Source: a virus. Taken from it: 21,331 bases of DNA. Numbering within the stretch: position 1 is the first letter of the stretch; every line of letters begins with the position of its first letter. The translations under genes were made by a program, and so were the position numbers. The notes beneath the pieces were generated by a model. The model worked only from the letters and a program-made list of their open reading frames with translations. It ran no database searches and had not been told where the DNA came from. The DNA is taken from positions 1-21,331 of IMG/VR virus record IMGVR_UViG_3300017771_000141. The stretch is one strand, 5' to 3'. Below, one piece after another: positions 12,916 to 20,010 of this stretch.

Positions 12916-14742
12916 ATGCCCCTAGTAAATTTTAGACCAGCCGCAGGTATTAATAAAGAAGTCACCGATTATACAGGTGCAGGTAAGTGGACTGATGGCG
13001 ATATGGTTAGGTTTTTTCAAGGATTACCACAGAAAATAAAAGGTTGGGAAAAATTTATATCTACAACTCTTGTTGGTGTGGCAAGAGATCAACACTCTTG
13101 GGTAGCATTAGATGGCACAAGGTATAATGCCATAGGAACAGACAGAAAATTATATGTAATAGAAGAGGGTAGTGCATTTGATATTACTCCTTTAAGAAGA
13201 ACACAGGCTCGTACAAATCCTTTTACTACCAATGCCACAACTTCAGTTGTTGTTACTGATACAGGTCATGGTGCTTCAAAAGGTGATTTTGTTACCTTTG
13301 ACAGTTTTAGTGCAATAGATGGATTGGACATGAATAAAGAATTTGAAGTAACTTCTATTGTAAACACTGCGGCATATGTTGTAACTCATACAAGCACTGC
13401 TTCAGGATCCACTGCTTCAGGTGGTGGCACAGGAAATATGAAGTATCAAATAAACGTTGGTCCTTCTTTATCAACTTCAGCTTTCGGTTGGGGTACAGAT
13501 GGTTGGGGATCAGGTTCATGGGGTACACCCTCCACCACTTCAAACGTAACATTGGAGGCTAGACAGTGGTCACTAGATAATTTTGGTGAAGATTTAATAG
13601 CTACTGTTTTAAATGGTGGTGCTTTTAAATGGGATACTTCTTTAGGTGTATCAACAAGATGCACTGCAATCACTAATGCTCCAACAGCTTCTAGATTAAG
13701 TTTGATATCTACTCCTGATAGACATCTAATGTTTATGGGCACTCAGGCCACTATCGGAGCAGGAAATGCTCAAGATGATTTATTGATTAGATTTTCCGAT
13801 CAAGAAGATATTAACACGTATCAACCAACAGCAGAAAATACTGCTGGTTCTTTAAGAATAGCAGACGGATCACGAATAGTGGCCGCAGAAAGATCAAGAG
13901 GTCAGATACTCGTATGGACCGATACTTCTTTGCACTCTCTACAATTCATAGGTCCACCATTTACTTTTGGTTTAAGACAGTTAGGTCAAAACTGTGGTAT
14001 AGTCGGAAGTCATGCTGGTGTCGATATTAATGGTGTAAGCTATTGGATGTCACAAGACTCATTCTTCTTATTTGATGGTTCCGTTAAAAAATTACCGTGC
14101 ACCGTGGAACAATTTGTATTTGATAATTTAAATCAAACAGGAGCAGAAAATGCTTTTGCTGGACATAATGGTGAGTTTAATGAAATTATGTGGTTTTATC
14201 CTAGAACAGGATCCGATCAAATAAACGCTATTGTAGCCTATAATTATTTAGAGGGAACTTGGTGGACAGGAACATTGGCTAGAACAACTTGGACAGATAG
14301 AGAAGTTTATGATAGCCCTATAGCTACTGAATTTTTAGCTTCAACAACAGCTAACAATGAAGTTATTCTTGGACTAACAGCAGGAGCTACTCAATCATTT
14401 ATACATGAAACAGGTAATGACGCTGACGGTTCTGCAATCACTGCCTTTGTAAAATCAGGTGCAGTAGAAATAGGAACAGGAGATGAATTTTCTTTTGTAT
14501 CAAAATTAATTCCTGACATACAAAATCAAGAGGGAACTTTAAACGCAAAGTTAGAATTTAAAAACTATCCAAATAATAGCACAAGTGTTATAAAGACTGC
14601 TACCTTTACTGACAGCACAGAGTTTGTTAGTTTAAGAGGAAGAGGCAGAGAATTTACTGTTAATCTTGTGTCCAACACTACAGGCACAGCTTGGAGAGCA
14701 GGCACTCAAAGATTTGACATACAACCTGATGGTAGAAGATAA
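12916..14742 (+). CDS. P22 gp10-like tail hub / DNA stabilisation protein (608 aa)
   Basis: The N-terminus (NFRPAAGINKEVTDYTGAGK, then WTDGDMVRFFQGLPQKIKGW) is the hallmark of large phage virion proteins I associate with P22 gp10-type packaged-DNA stabilisation or tail hub proteins. The body is a string of beta-propeller-like blades (HSWVALDGTRYNAIGTDRKL, RGQILVWTDTSLHSLQFIGP, VDINGVSYWMSQDSFFLFDG). Residues 192, 197 and 202 form a W-x4-W-x4-W motif shared with the fibre-like protein at 4376. No enzyme motif is evident. There is no clear ribosome site before ATG 12916. The stop forms TAATG with the next gene. It returns the window to virion genes after five oxygenases. Confidence 0.7.
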   Translation: MPLVNFRPAAGINKEVTDYTGAGKWTDGDMVRFFQGLPQKIKGWEKFISTTLVGVARDQHSWVALDGTRYNAIGTDRKLYVIEEGSAFDITPLRRTQARTNPFTTNATTSVVVTDTGHGASKGDFVTFDSFSAIDGLDMNKEFEVTSIVNTAAYVVTHTSTASGSTASGGGTGNMKYQINVGPSLSTSAFGWGTDGWGSGSWGTPSTTSNVTLEARQWSLDNFGEDLIATVLNGGAFKWDTSLGVSTRCTAITNAPTASRLSLISTPDRHLMFMGTQATIGAGNAQDDLLIRFSDQEDINTYQPTAENTAGSLRIADGSRIVAAERSRGQILVWTDTSLHSLQFIGPPFTFGLRQLGQNCGIVGSHAGVDINGVSYWMSQDSFFLFDGSVKKLPCTVEQFVFDNLNQTGAENAFAGHNGEFNEIMWFYPRTGSDQINAIVAYNYLEGTWWTGTLARTTWTDREVYDSPIATEFLASTTANNEVILGLTAGATQSFIHETGNDADGSAITAFVKSGAVEIGTGDEFSFVSKLIPDIQNQEGTLNAKLEFKNYPNNSTSVIKTATFTDSTEFVSLRGRGREFTVNLVSNTTGTAWRAGTQRFDIQPDGRR

Positions 14743-14912
14743 TGGCTAAATTAATTATACAAAGATTTCCTGACCCAGGAGAGGAATATGAAAGACAACA
14801 ATTTTCAACTCTGATAAGACAATTGGAATTTATGATACAACAACTAAATAGTTCTTACACTAACGATACTCAAGAAGAGGCAACAAGAAGGGCATGGTTT
14901 TTAAGTGGCTGA
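14742..14912 (+). CDS. Small helical virion-region protein (56 aa)
   Basis: A 56-residue protein beginning MAKLIIQRFPDPGEEYERQQ, with a helical middle rich in Gln (LIRQLEFMIQQLNSSY) and ending EEATRRAWFLSG. It starts in TAATG overlap with the hub gene and its last 8 bases overlap the GTG start of the next gene, so it is clearly part of the structural unit. I recall the LNSSYTxDTxEEAxRRAWFL ending from small proteins next to tail genes in marine phages. The amphipathic helix may form a coiled coil. The function is unknown; a small tail or joint component is likely by position. Confidence 0.7.
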   Translation: MAKLIIQRFPDPGEEYERQQFSTLIRQLEFMIQQLNSSYTNDTQEEATRRAWFLSG

Positions 14913-15261
14913 CGTATTTAAAAGATTTATAACAAATGTAACTACAACAGATTTGACCACTGTGTTTACAGTCCCTGTGGCCAACGTTGCAGCATCACCA
15001 CCAACACCTGTTTCAACTTTTATTGTTAAAACAATTAATACTCATAATTATGATGGTAGTAATGCAGTAACCGTAAACTTTGATCACAACAATGGTAGTT
15101 CTGATTTACAAGTATTTCAGGTTGATGTGTCTGCCTCAGATACAAACACTATTAGCACAAGCATGGTATATCAGGAAGGTGACAGCATGAAGGTTCAAGC
15201 TAATGCTGCTTCTAGAGCCATGGTAGAAGTTTCCGTATTGGAGATTAAACAACAGCTATAA
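14905..15261 (+). CDS. Small beta-sandwich virion-type protein (118 aa)
   Basis: The frame opens with GTG 14905 (MADVFKRFITNVTTTDLTTV) within the end of the previous gene. The product is rich in Val, Thr, Asn and Ser with alternating hydrophobic strands (FIVKTINTHNYDGSNAVTVN, LQVFQVDVSASDTNTISTSM, MVEVSVLEIKQ). This predicts an all-beta sandwich such as a tail or decoration protein. There is no cysteine, signal peptide or catalytic motif. Its stop joins oxygenase 6 as TAATG. I recognise the general type from phage virion loci but no named family. Confidence 0.65.
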   Translation: MADVFKRFITNVTTTDLTTVFTVPVANVAASPPTPVSTFIVKTINTHNYDGSNAVTVNFDHNNGSSDLQVFQVDVSASDTNTISTSMVYQEGDSMKVQANAASRAMVEVSVLEIKQQL

Positions 15262-15755
15262 TGAGATTAATACAGGATGGCATGTTGGATAAATCAGCCT
15301 GTGATACATTAATTAATTTATATCAAGACAATAGGCCACTGACAAAATTGTGGCATAGCACAAATACATTAAATTTAGCACAAGTAGAAGATCAACACGA
15401 TCAGTTAGCTAAAAAAATAATATTTGGTATGACAACTTTTTTAAGCACAAAAGGAGCAGTAGCTTTTCCTGAACTTTGTCAAGTAGTTCATAGACCTGAA
15501 GGCACTTCACATGGTTTACACATGGATGATGCAAGAACTTCAACGGTAATGACATCCATAACATATCTTAACGATGATTATGAGGGTGGAGAAACATTTT
15601 TTGAAGATGGTCTTACAGTGGCACCTAAGCTAGGTAGGTCTTTGTTTTTTGATGGAAGAGCTTTCAGACATGGTGTAAACGAGATTAAAGGTAATAGATT
15701 TACATTGGCAATATGGTACGCATCTGACATAAACGACTTTTATGGAATTAGTTAA
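15261..15755 (+). CDS. 2OG-Fe(II) oxygenase, prolyl-4-hydroxylase-like (oxygenase 6)
   Basis: This has the clearest P4H-type signature in the window. H87-x-D89 lies in GLHMDDARTS, followed by ITYLNDDYEGGETFF (about 100-114), then VAPKLGRSLFFDGRAFRHGV with distal H137, and R146 in NRFTLAIWY. All iron and 2-oxoglutarate contacts are present. P4H-like phage proteins are usually supposed to hydroxylate peptides, but that is family inference; no proline-rich target is visible nearby except perhaps the Gly/Pro-containing fibre tip. The protein is 164 residues. It starts in TAATG overlap with the virion gene, and its end overlaps the next gene by 14 bases. Confidence 0.9.
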   Translation: MRLIQDGMLDKSACDTLINLYQDNRPLTKLWHSTNTLNLAQVEDQHDQLAKKIIFGMTTFLSTKGAVAFPELCQVVHRPEGTSHGLHMDDARTSTVMTSITYLNDDYEGGETFFEDGLTVAPKLGRSLFFDGRAFRHGVNEIKGNRFTLAIWYASDINDFYGIS

Positions 15756-16407
15756 ACCTTCACTTCCTAAAGCTATAGAAAAAAGAATTGTAGAGAAACA
15801 AGCTCTTAGTTATCAGTTTGTTACTTATCTACAGGATCTTATGAAGGCTATTATTAACAATGAGGACATTGTTAGATATCAGTTCTCTAAACTAGCCAAA
15901 TATAGAGTTTTAAAAATAAACGAAAAAGATGTTCTAGAAAAAGTAGCAGACAGATACAGGTGGCCTAGAGAGTATGAGGAAAAACAACCCTCAATGGAAG
16001 TTATAACCTTAAGTGGTAAGGTAATAAAAAGTGATTTTAAAGAAGATAACTTTGCTGATTCTTTTGAAAATACTTGTAGATACCTTGCAGGAGAGGAGTT
16101 GGTCCTACATCGCTGTCAGACTTTAACAAAAAATTTAACATTTGCCTGTAATCTTTTTTCATCAATACTAGGTAGAGATTTAAACTTTAGTGGATATCTT
16201 AGATTGGGCAGTAAACCAATAAAACCAACAAGTTTTTCTTACAAATACAACATTATAATAAAAAATGCTTATGGCCTTTTAAAATGTAGTTTAAATGGTA
16301 AGATAAAAATATTAAAAAAAGAAGGTGCTATCTTTGTTCGCAAAGGTACGAAAGTTAGAATAGAAGAAATTAAAGAACCAACGTTTTATATAATTTATCA
16401 TTTATGA
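15742..16407 (+). CDS. Degenerate JmjC/cupin-like protein lacking metal ligands
   Basis: No family is obvious at first sight. Residues about 110-218 line up by eye with the intact JmjC-like protein at 20577: a YLAGEELVLHRCQTLTKN block against YAINNVCFIQDCSRVNKR, then YNIIIKNAYGLLKCSLNGK against HNLIIQVEGKTNFTVKDE, then LKKEGAIFVRKGTKVRI against LEPGDCVFVPLGVYHQA. At the positions of the HxD pair this protein reads PTS, and at the distal His it reads Val, so the iron site seems lost. The N-terminal 80 residues are helical. A non-catalytic partner or scaffold role is possible. ATG 15742 overlaps oxygenase 6, and the stop overlaps the next ATG as ATGA. Confidence 0.55.
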   Translation: MELVKPSLPKAIEKRIVEKQALSYQFVTYLQDLMKAIINNEDIVRYQFSKLAKYRVLKINEKDVLEKVADRYRWPREYEEKQPSMEVITLSGKVIKSDFKEDNFADSFENTCRYLAGEELVLHRCQTLTKNLTFACNLFSSILGRDLNFSGYLRLGSKPIKPTSFSYKYNIIIKNAYGLLKCSLNGKIKILKKEGAIFVRKGTKVRIEEIKEPTFYIIYHL

Positions 16408-16922
16408 ATATTTTTAAGGCACAGATAAAAAAAGACATTATAGATCTTTCTCTAGACACAATACAAAATATGAAAAAGTCTATGAACGAAGTAAGTTGGA
16501 ATTGTGATATACGAACATCATACAATCTTACTGACAACATTTTAAATGTTAAAGAATTATGGCCATTAAAATTTTCTATTCTTGAAAGCATACACGAATA
16601 CATGCTTAATAATAATAAGTTCTTTGAAGGATTTATAAAAAAGTCTTGGGTTAATATATATGAAAAAGGTTTTTATCAAGAGTTTCACAATCATAAAGAC
16701 GAAATTGCAAAATATATTTGTGGTGTGGTTTATTTTACACCCATGTCAAGTTCAATAGAGTTTGGTATTGAAGAAAGAATAGAACATAAACCTGAAGTTG
16801 GTGATATTTTAATCTTTAATGATGATCAATTACACAGAGTTTTACCACACAAAGACAGTGATTTAAGAATAAGTTTAGCTTTTAATTATCAAAAGATAGA
16901 CACATGGAATGGACTTAAGTGA
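16404..16922 (+). CDS. 2OG-Fe(II) oxygenase-like, HxH variant (oxygenase 7)
   Basis: This belongs to the PF13759-like branch: SWVNIYEKGFYQEFHNHKDE (about 81-100) holds H95-x-H97, CGVVYFTP follows, and EVGDILIFNDDQLHRVLPHK carries distal H144, with R155 in LRISLAFN. The second ligand position is His rather than Asp; D99 and E100 just after could compensate but are out of register. The 10-residue spacing between H97 and the following Gly is three longer than in the relatives at 16919 and 20003. The gene is 172 residues, coupled by ATGA upstream and by GTGA downstream. The substrate is unknown. Confidence 0.8.
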   Translation: MNIFKAQIKKDIIDLSLDTIQNMKKSMNEVSWNCDIRTSYNLTDNILNVKELWPLKFSILESIHEYMLNNNKFFEGFIKKSWVNIYEKGFYQEFHNHKDEIAKYICGVVYFTPMSSSIEFGIEERIEHKPEVGDILIFNDDQLHRVLPHKDSDLRISLAFNYQKIDTWNGLK

Positions 16923-17533
16923 TAATAGAATCACATACATTACCGTTATTTCCAACAGTGGTTCAAAAGATAGTTGTTGACTATGATTTTAAAGAATTAA
17001 AAGAAACAGTTCAAAGCTTAGAATATAGAGACATAGAAACAGACTTACCTAATCCTCCTCAAGTATCACATGATTTTTATTTATTAGATAAGCATCAAAA
17101 AGAAAAGAGTTTGTTTAAGGACATATTTGATAGACACTATAAAGAAGATGTTTTTCAATATCACAGCACTGATTTTAAGATAACAACCTCTTGGTCCACC
17201 AAGACAGGTCAAGGAGCATACGGAGGTCATTATCATAGACATAAGAATTGTATGTTCTGTGGTGTTTTTTATTTTGATAATTTAAAGACTCCAATAATAT
17301 TTAACGGACAAAATATAATAGATGAGGATATATTGGTCAATGAACCTACCTCTTGGAATGTTTATAATTCAAGAGAAATAAAAATTTTTCCCACAGCTAA
17401 TACTTTGTATTTATTTCCTAGTTATTTACAGCACAGGATAGGAAAGAACGAAGAGGACCAAGTAAGATATTCTTTAGCATTTAATCTTTTTCCTGTAGGA
17501 GTTTTTGGTAAACTAGATTCGGAGTTAAAATGA
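16919..17533 (+). CDS. 2OG-Fe(II) oxygenase-like, HxH variant, TIGR02466-type (oxygenase 8)
   Basis: The N-terminal LPLFPTVVQKIVVDY is the usual start of TIGR02466 proteins (LFPTPV-like). The core has TSWSTKTGQGAYGGHYHRHK with H104, H106 and H108, then CGVFYFDN, and NTLYLFPSYLQHRIGKNEED with distal H172, R183 and the closing RYSLAFNLFPVGVFGK. Metal binding by histidines is likely, but no HxD exists. Its ending is shared with the 20003 protein (SLAFNxFxxGVxGKxD), so the two are paralogues. Start GTG 16919 is inside the previous stop (GTGA). The stop overlaps the halogenase ATG as ATGA, so it may be expressed in step with the halogenase. Confidence 0.82.
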   Translation: MIIESHTLPLFPTVVQKIVVDYDFKELKETVQSLEYRDIETDLPNPPQVSHDFYLLDKHQKEKSLFKDIFDRHYKEDVFQYHSTDFKITTSWSTKTGQGAYGGHYHRHKNCMFCGVFYFDNLKTPIIFNGQNIIDEDILVNEPTSWNVYNSREIKIFPTANTLYLFPSYLQHRIGKNEEDQVRYSLAFNLFPVGVFGKLDSELK

Positions 17534-19020
17534 AAATTTGTATACTAGGTGGTGGCACAGCAGGTTTTATGACTGCAGCAACATTGGTCAAATTATTTCC
17601 ACAACATGAGATAAAACTAATAGAGTCCCCTCAGGAAAAAACTGTCGGTGTTGGAGAGAGCACAATATTAGGTTTTAAGGCATGGCTTAATCTTTTAGAT
17701 ATTAAAGACGAAGACTTTATGAAGGATTGTAACGCAATTTACAAACTTAGTATAAAATTTACTGATTTTTATAAAAAAGGTGAGAGCTTTCATTATCCAT
17801 TTGGAGAACTTAAATATCCATTGGACGATTGGTGGCTATGTAAGATAGCTAATCCTGATTTACCCAACGATACTTATGCCTCTTATAACTATGAAGCTAT
17901 GACTCAAATAGAACAAGGCTTGATGTATGAACACTCTGATTTTAAAAATGAGACTGCTTATCATTTTGATGCAAAACTTTTTGCAGATTGGCTTAAAAAC
18001 AAATACTGCATACCTAAAGGATTGAAATATGTCTCTGAACATATCGAAGATATAAAACAAGATGATGATGGAATAAAATCACTAAATGGAAAACACGAGG
18101 CTGATCTATATATAGACTGTACAGGTTTTAAATCTATGTTACTTGGAGAAACTCTTAAGGAACCATTTGAATCCTATGAAGATTTACTACCAAATAATTC
18201 AGCTTGGGCAACTAGAATACCTTACAAAGACAAGGATAAAGAATTATTACCCTACACAAATTGCACTGCTTATAACAATGGATGGATATGGAATATACCT
18301 TTGTGGAATAGAATTGGTACAGGTTATGTTTATTCAGATAAGTTTACTAGTGATGAAGATGCACTGTCAGACTTTCACAATTATCTAGGCATAAAAACAG
18401 ATTTAGAATTTAACAAAATAAAAATGAGAGTAGGTATACACAAAAGACTTTTTGTAAAAAATGTATGTGCTGTTGGTTTGTCTGCTGGTTTTATTGAACC
18501 CTTGGAGAGCAATGGTTTATACACTGTTCATCAATTTTTAATTAAACTTGTAAGACAAATGCAAAGAGAAAAAATAAGTCAATGGGACAAAGACAATTAC
18601 ACATTCGGTTGTAAAAAAATATTTAAACCTTTTGCTGATTTTGTAGCTCTACATTACGCTTTATCTCATAGAACTGACACACCTTATTGGAAAGCTAATT
18701 TCAACAAAACTTGGGAGGAAAGATTATACACCCTAGAACCTACATCGGTCTATACGCTTCTTAATCACGCTTTTTTAAGAGACGAAAACTTCTCTTTTGA
18801 CACACAGGGTGGTGCACACTGTATAGCAACAGGTATGAATTGGAAACCAAATGATGAAAATATGGCAAAGCTACAGAACAATATACAGTTGAGTGAGATA
18901 GTAGACAAAGCAAAAGACGTATTAGGTGAATTACAAAACAGAAAAGAAAAATGGAAAGAGGAATGTGAAGAAGAGGGCGTGTCTTTTCATGACTTTCACA
19001 AACACAATGTTTATTACTAA
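17530..19020 (+). CDS. Flavin-dependent tryptophan-type halogenase
   Basis: The family uses FADH2, O2 and halide to make hypohalous acid, which is relayed through a tunnel to a lysine. The FAD box GGGTAGFMTAA (residues 7-17), VGVGESTILGF, catalytic-type K72 in the AIYKLSIKF segment, the halogenase signature WIWNIP at 252-257 followed by IGTGYVYS, and FIEPLES with E326-S327 are all present. C-terminal FVALHYALSHRTDTPYW is also typical. At 496 residues it is a little shorter than PrnA (538). GGAG just before ATG 17530, together with the ATGA junction, fixes the start. A flavin reductase is not encoded in the window and would have to come from elsewhere. Substrate and halide are unknown; a cyanophage relative, VirX1, is reported to iodinate. 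Confidence 0.93.
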   Translation: MKICILGGGTAGFMTAATLVKLFPQHEIKLIESPQEKTVGVGESTILGFKAWLNLLDIKDEDFMKDCNAIYKLSIKFTDFYKKGESFHYPFGELKYPLDDWWLCKIANPDLPNDTYASYNYEAMTQIEQGLMYEHSDFKNETAYHFDAKLFADWLKNKYCIPKGLKYVSEHIEDIKQDDDGIKSLNGKHEADLYIDCTGFKSMLLGETLKEPFESYEDLLPNNSAWATRIPYKDKDKELLPYTNCTAYNNGWIWNIPLWNRIGTGYVYSDKFTSDEDALSDFHNYLGIKTDLEFNKIKMRVGIHKRLFVKNVCAVGLSAGFIEPLESNGLYTVHQFLIKLVRQMQREKISQWDKDNYTFGCKKIFKPFADFVALHYALSHRTDTPYWKANFNKTWEERLYTLEPTSVYTLLNHAFLRDENFSFDTQGGAHCIATGMNWKPNDENMAKLQNNIQLSEIVDKAKDVLGELQNRKEKWKEECEEEGVSFHDFHKHNVYY

Positions 19021-19540
19021 AGATAATTTTTTATCAAAAGACAGCATTGATTTTATTGAAAATCAAATATTGAGCAGTTCTTTTCCATATTATTTTAATG
19101 CACATACAATACACGATCCACCTGATAACAACGCATATATGGGCCATGATATACTTAGAAGACCTGAGGAGAGAAATGAGGGGGAGACATTTAACTCCAA
19201 TTATGGAGAACAATTTTTAAAAATATTAAAAGAGTTTACAGACTTAATTAACTATAATCTTACAGATATATACAGGATATCAGTAAATATCACCTTTGCA
19301 GGAGCTACAGGGAATTGTCCTATACACATAGATCATCCTTATTCTCATCATCAGTTATTAGTATATTTAAATGACTGTGATCCTGTATCTAAGACTGTTG
19401 TTTTATCACAAGATAAATCAGAAGTTGAACATATAATATCACCAAAAAAATATATGGGAGCTTGTTTTAGTTCTGCACCACACTATATGATTTTTCCTAA
19501 AAAAGGAGCTAGGGCAGTAATTGTCTATACATTTAAATGA
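19007..19540 (+). CDS. 2OG-Fe(II) oxygenase (oxygenase 9)
   Basis: The open frame reaches back to 18926 within the halogenase, but ATG 19007 (MFITKDNFLSKDSIDFIENQ) begins where homologous folds begin; ATG 18989 is an alternative. Neither has a strong ribosome site. Ligands are H107-x-D109 in CPIHIDHPYSHHQLLVYLND, distal H159 in SSAPHYMIFPKKGAR and R169, so the site is complete. The halogenase overlap is 14 bases and the next gene joins as ATGA, placing this oxygenase directly in the halogenase operon. The protein is 177 residues with an unknown substrate. Related small oxygenases occur in cyanophages. Confidence 0.86.
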   Translation: MFITKDNFLSKDSIDFIENQILSSSFPYYFNAHTIHDPPDNNAYMGHDILRRPEERNEGETFNSNYGEQFLKILKEFTDLINYNLTDIYRISVNITFAGATGNCPIHIDHPYSHHQLLVYLNDCDPVSKTVVLSQDKSEVEHIISPKKYMGACFSSAPHYMIFPKKGARAVIVYTFK

Positions 19541-20010
19541 TTCAATTTGTAAATAATGTTTGGTATGGCGATGACACTTACAACTCAAATGAATTAAAAA
19601 AAATTTCACAAGAAATAAGAGAGGGGAATTGGCAATACAAAGGTAGCTCAGGAACAATTGGAGATGATAATAAGTTTTGGTATCAACCATTAACAGAGCA
19701 ACACACAAATTTTTTTAGAACCATAACAAATAATAAAGTTATAAGAGCTTATGCAAACGGTCAGACAATGACACAGCACAGTGGTTTTCACGCAGATGAT
19801 GGTGACATGACTTATTTGATATACGCAGATGAGTGGAGTTTAGCTGATGGTGGAGGTACTGAGTTTCTTCTTAATGACAATACCACTTGTAGCGTTTATC
19901 CTAAATTTAATAGAATAGTAAAGTTTAAAGCAGACATATCTCACAGAGCTTTACCTAATATAAAACAACATTCTTTTAGAATGACTATAGCGTTGAAGAC
20001 ACATGAGTGA
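19537..20010 (+). CDS. 2OG-Fe(II) oxygenase, P4H-like (oxygenase 10)
   Basis: H85-x-D87 lies in GFHADDGDMTYLIYADEW, followed by LADGGGTEFLL. The block YPKFNRIVKFKADISHRALP holds distal H136, and R148 sits in FRMTIALK. The order and spacing follow PF13640-type prolyl hydroxylase-like enzymes. At 157 residues it is the shortest oxygenase here, yet all contacts are present. It begins in ATGA overlap with oxygenase 9 and its last eight bases overlap the start of the next gene. The substrate is unknown. Confidence 0.88.
   Translation: MIQFVNNVWYGDDTYNSNELKKISQEIREGNWQYKGSSGTIGDDNKFWYQPLTEQHTNFFRTITNNKVIRAYANGQTMTQHSGFHADDGDMTYLIYADEWSLADGGGTEFLLNDNTTCSVYPKFNRIVKFKADISHRALPNIKQHSFRMTIALKTHE

Noticed and set aside
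18143-18388. 81-codon + strand ORF inside the halogenase gene
   Set aside because: It lies wholly within a gene with complete family motifs and has no independent support.
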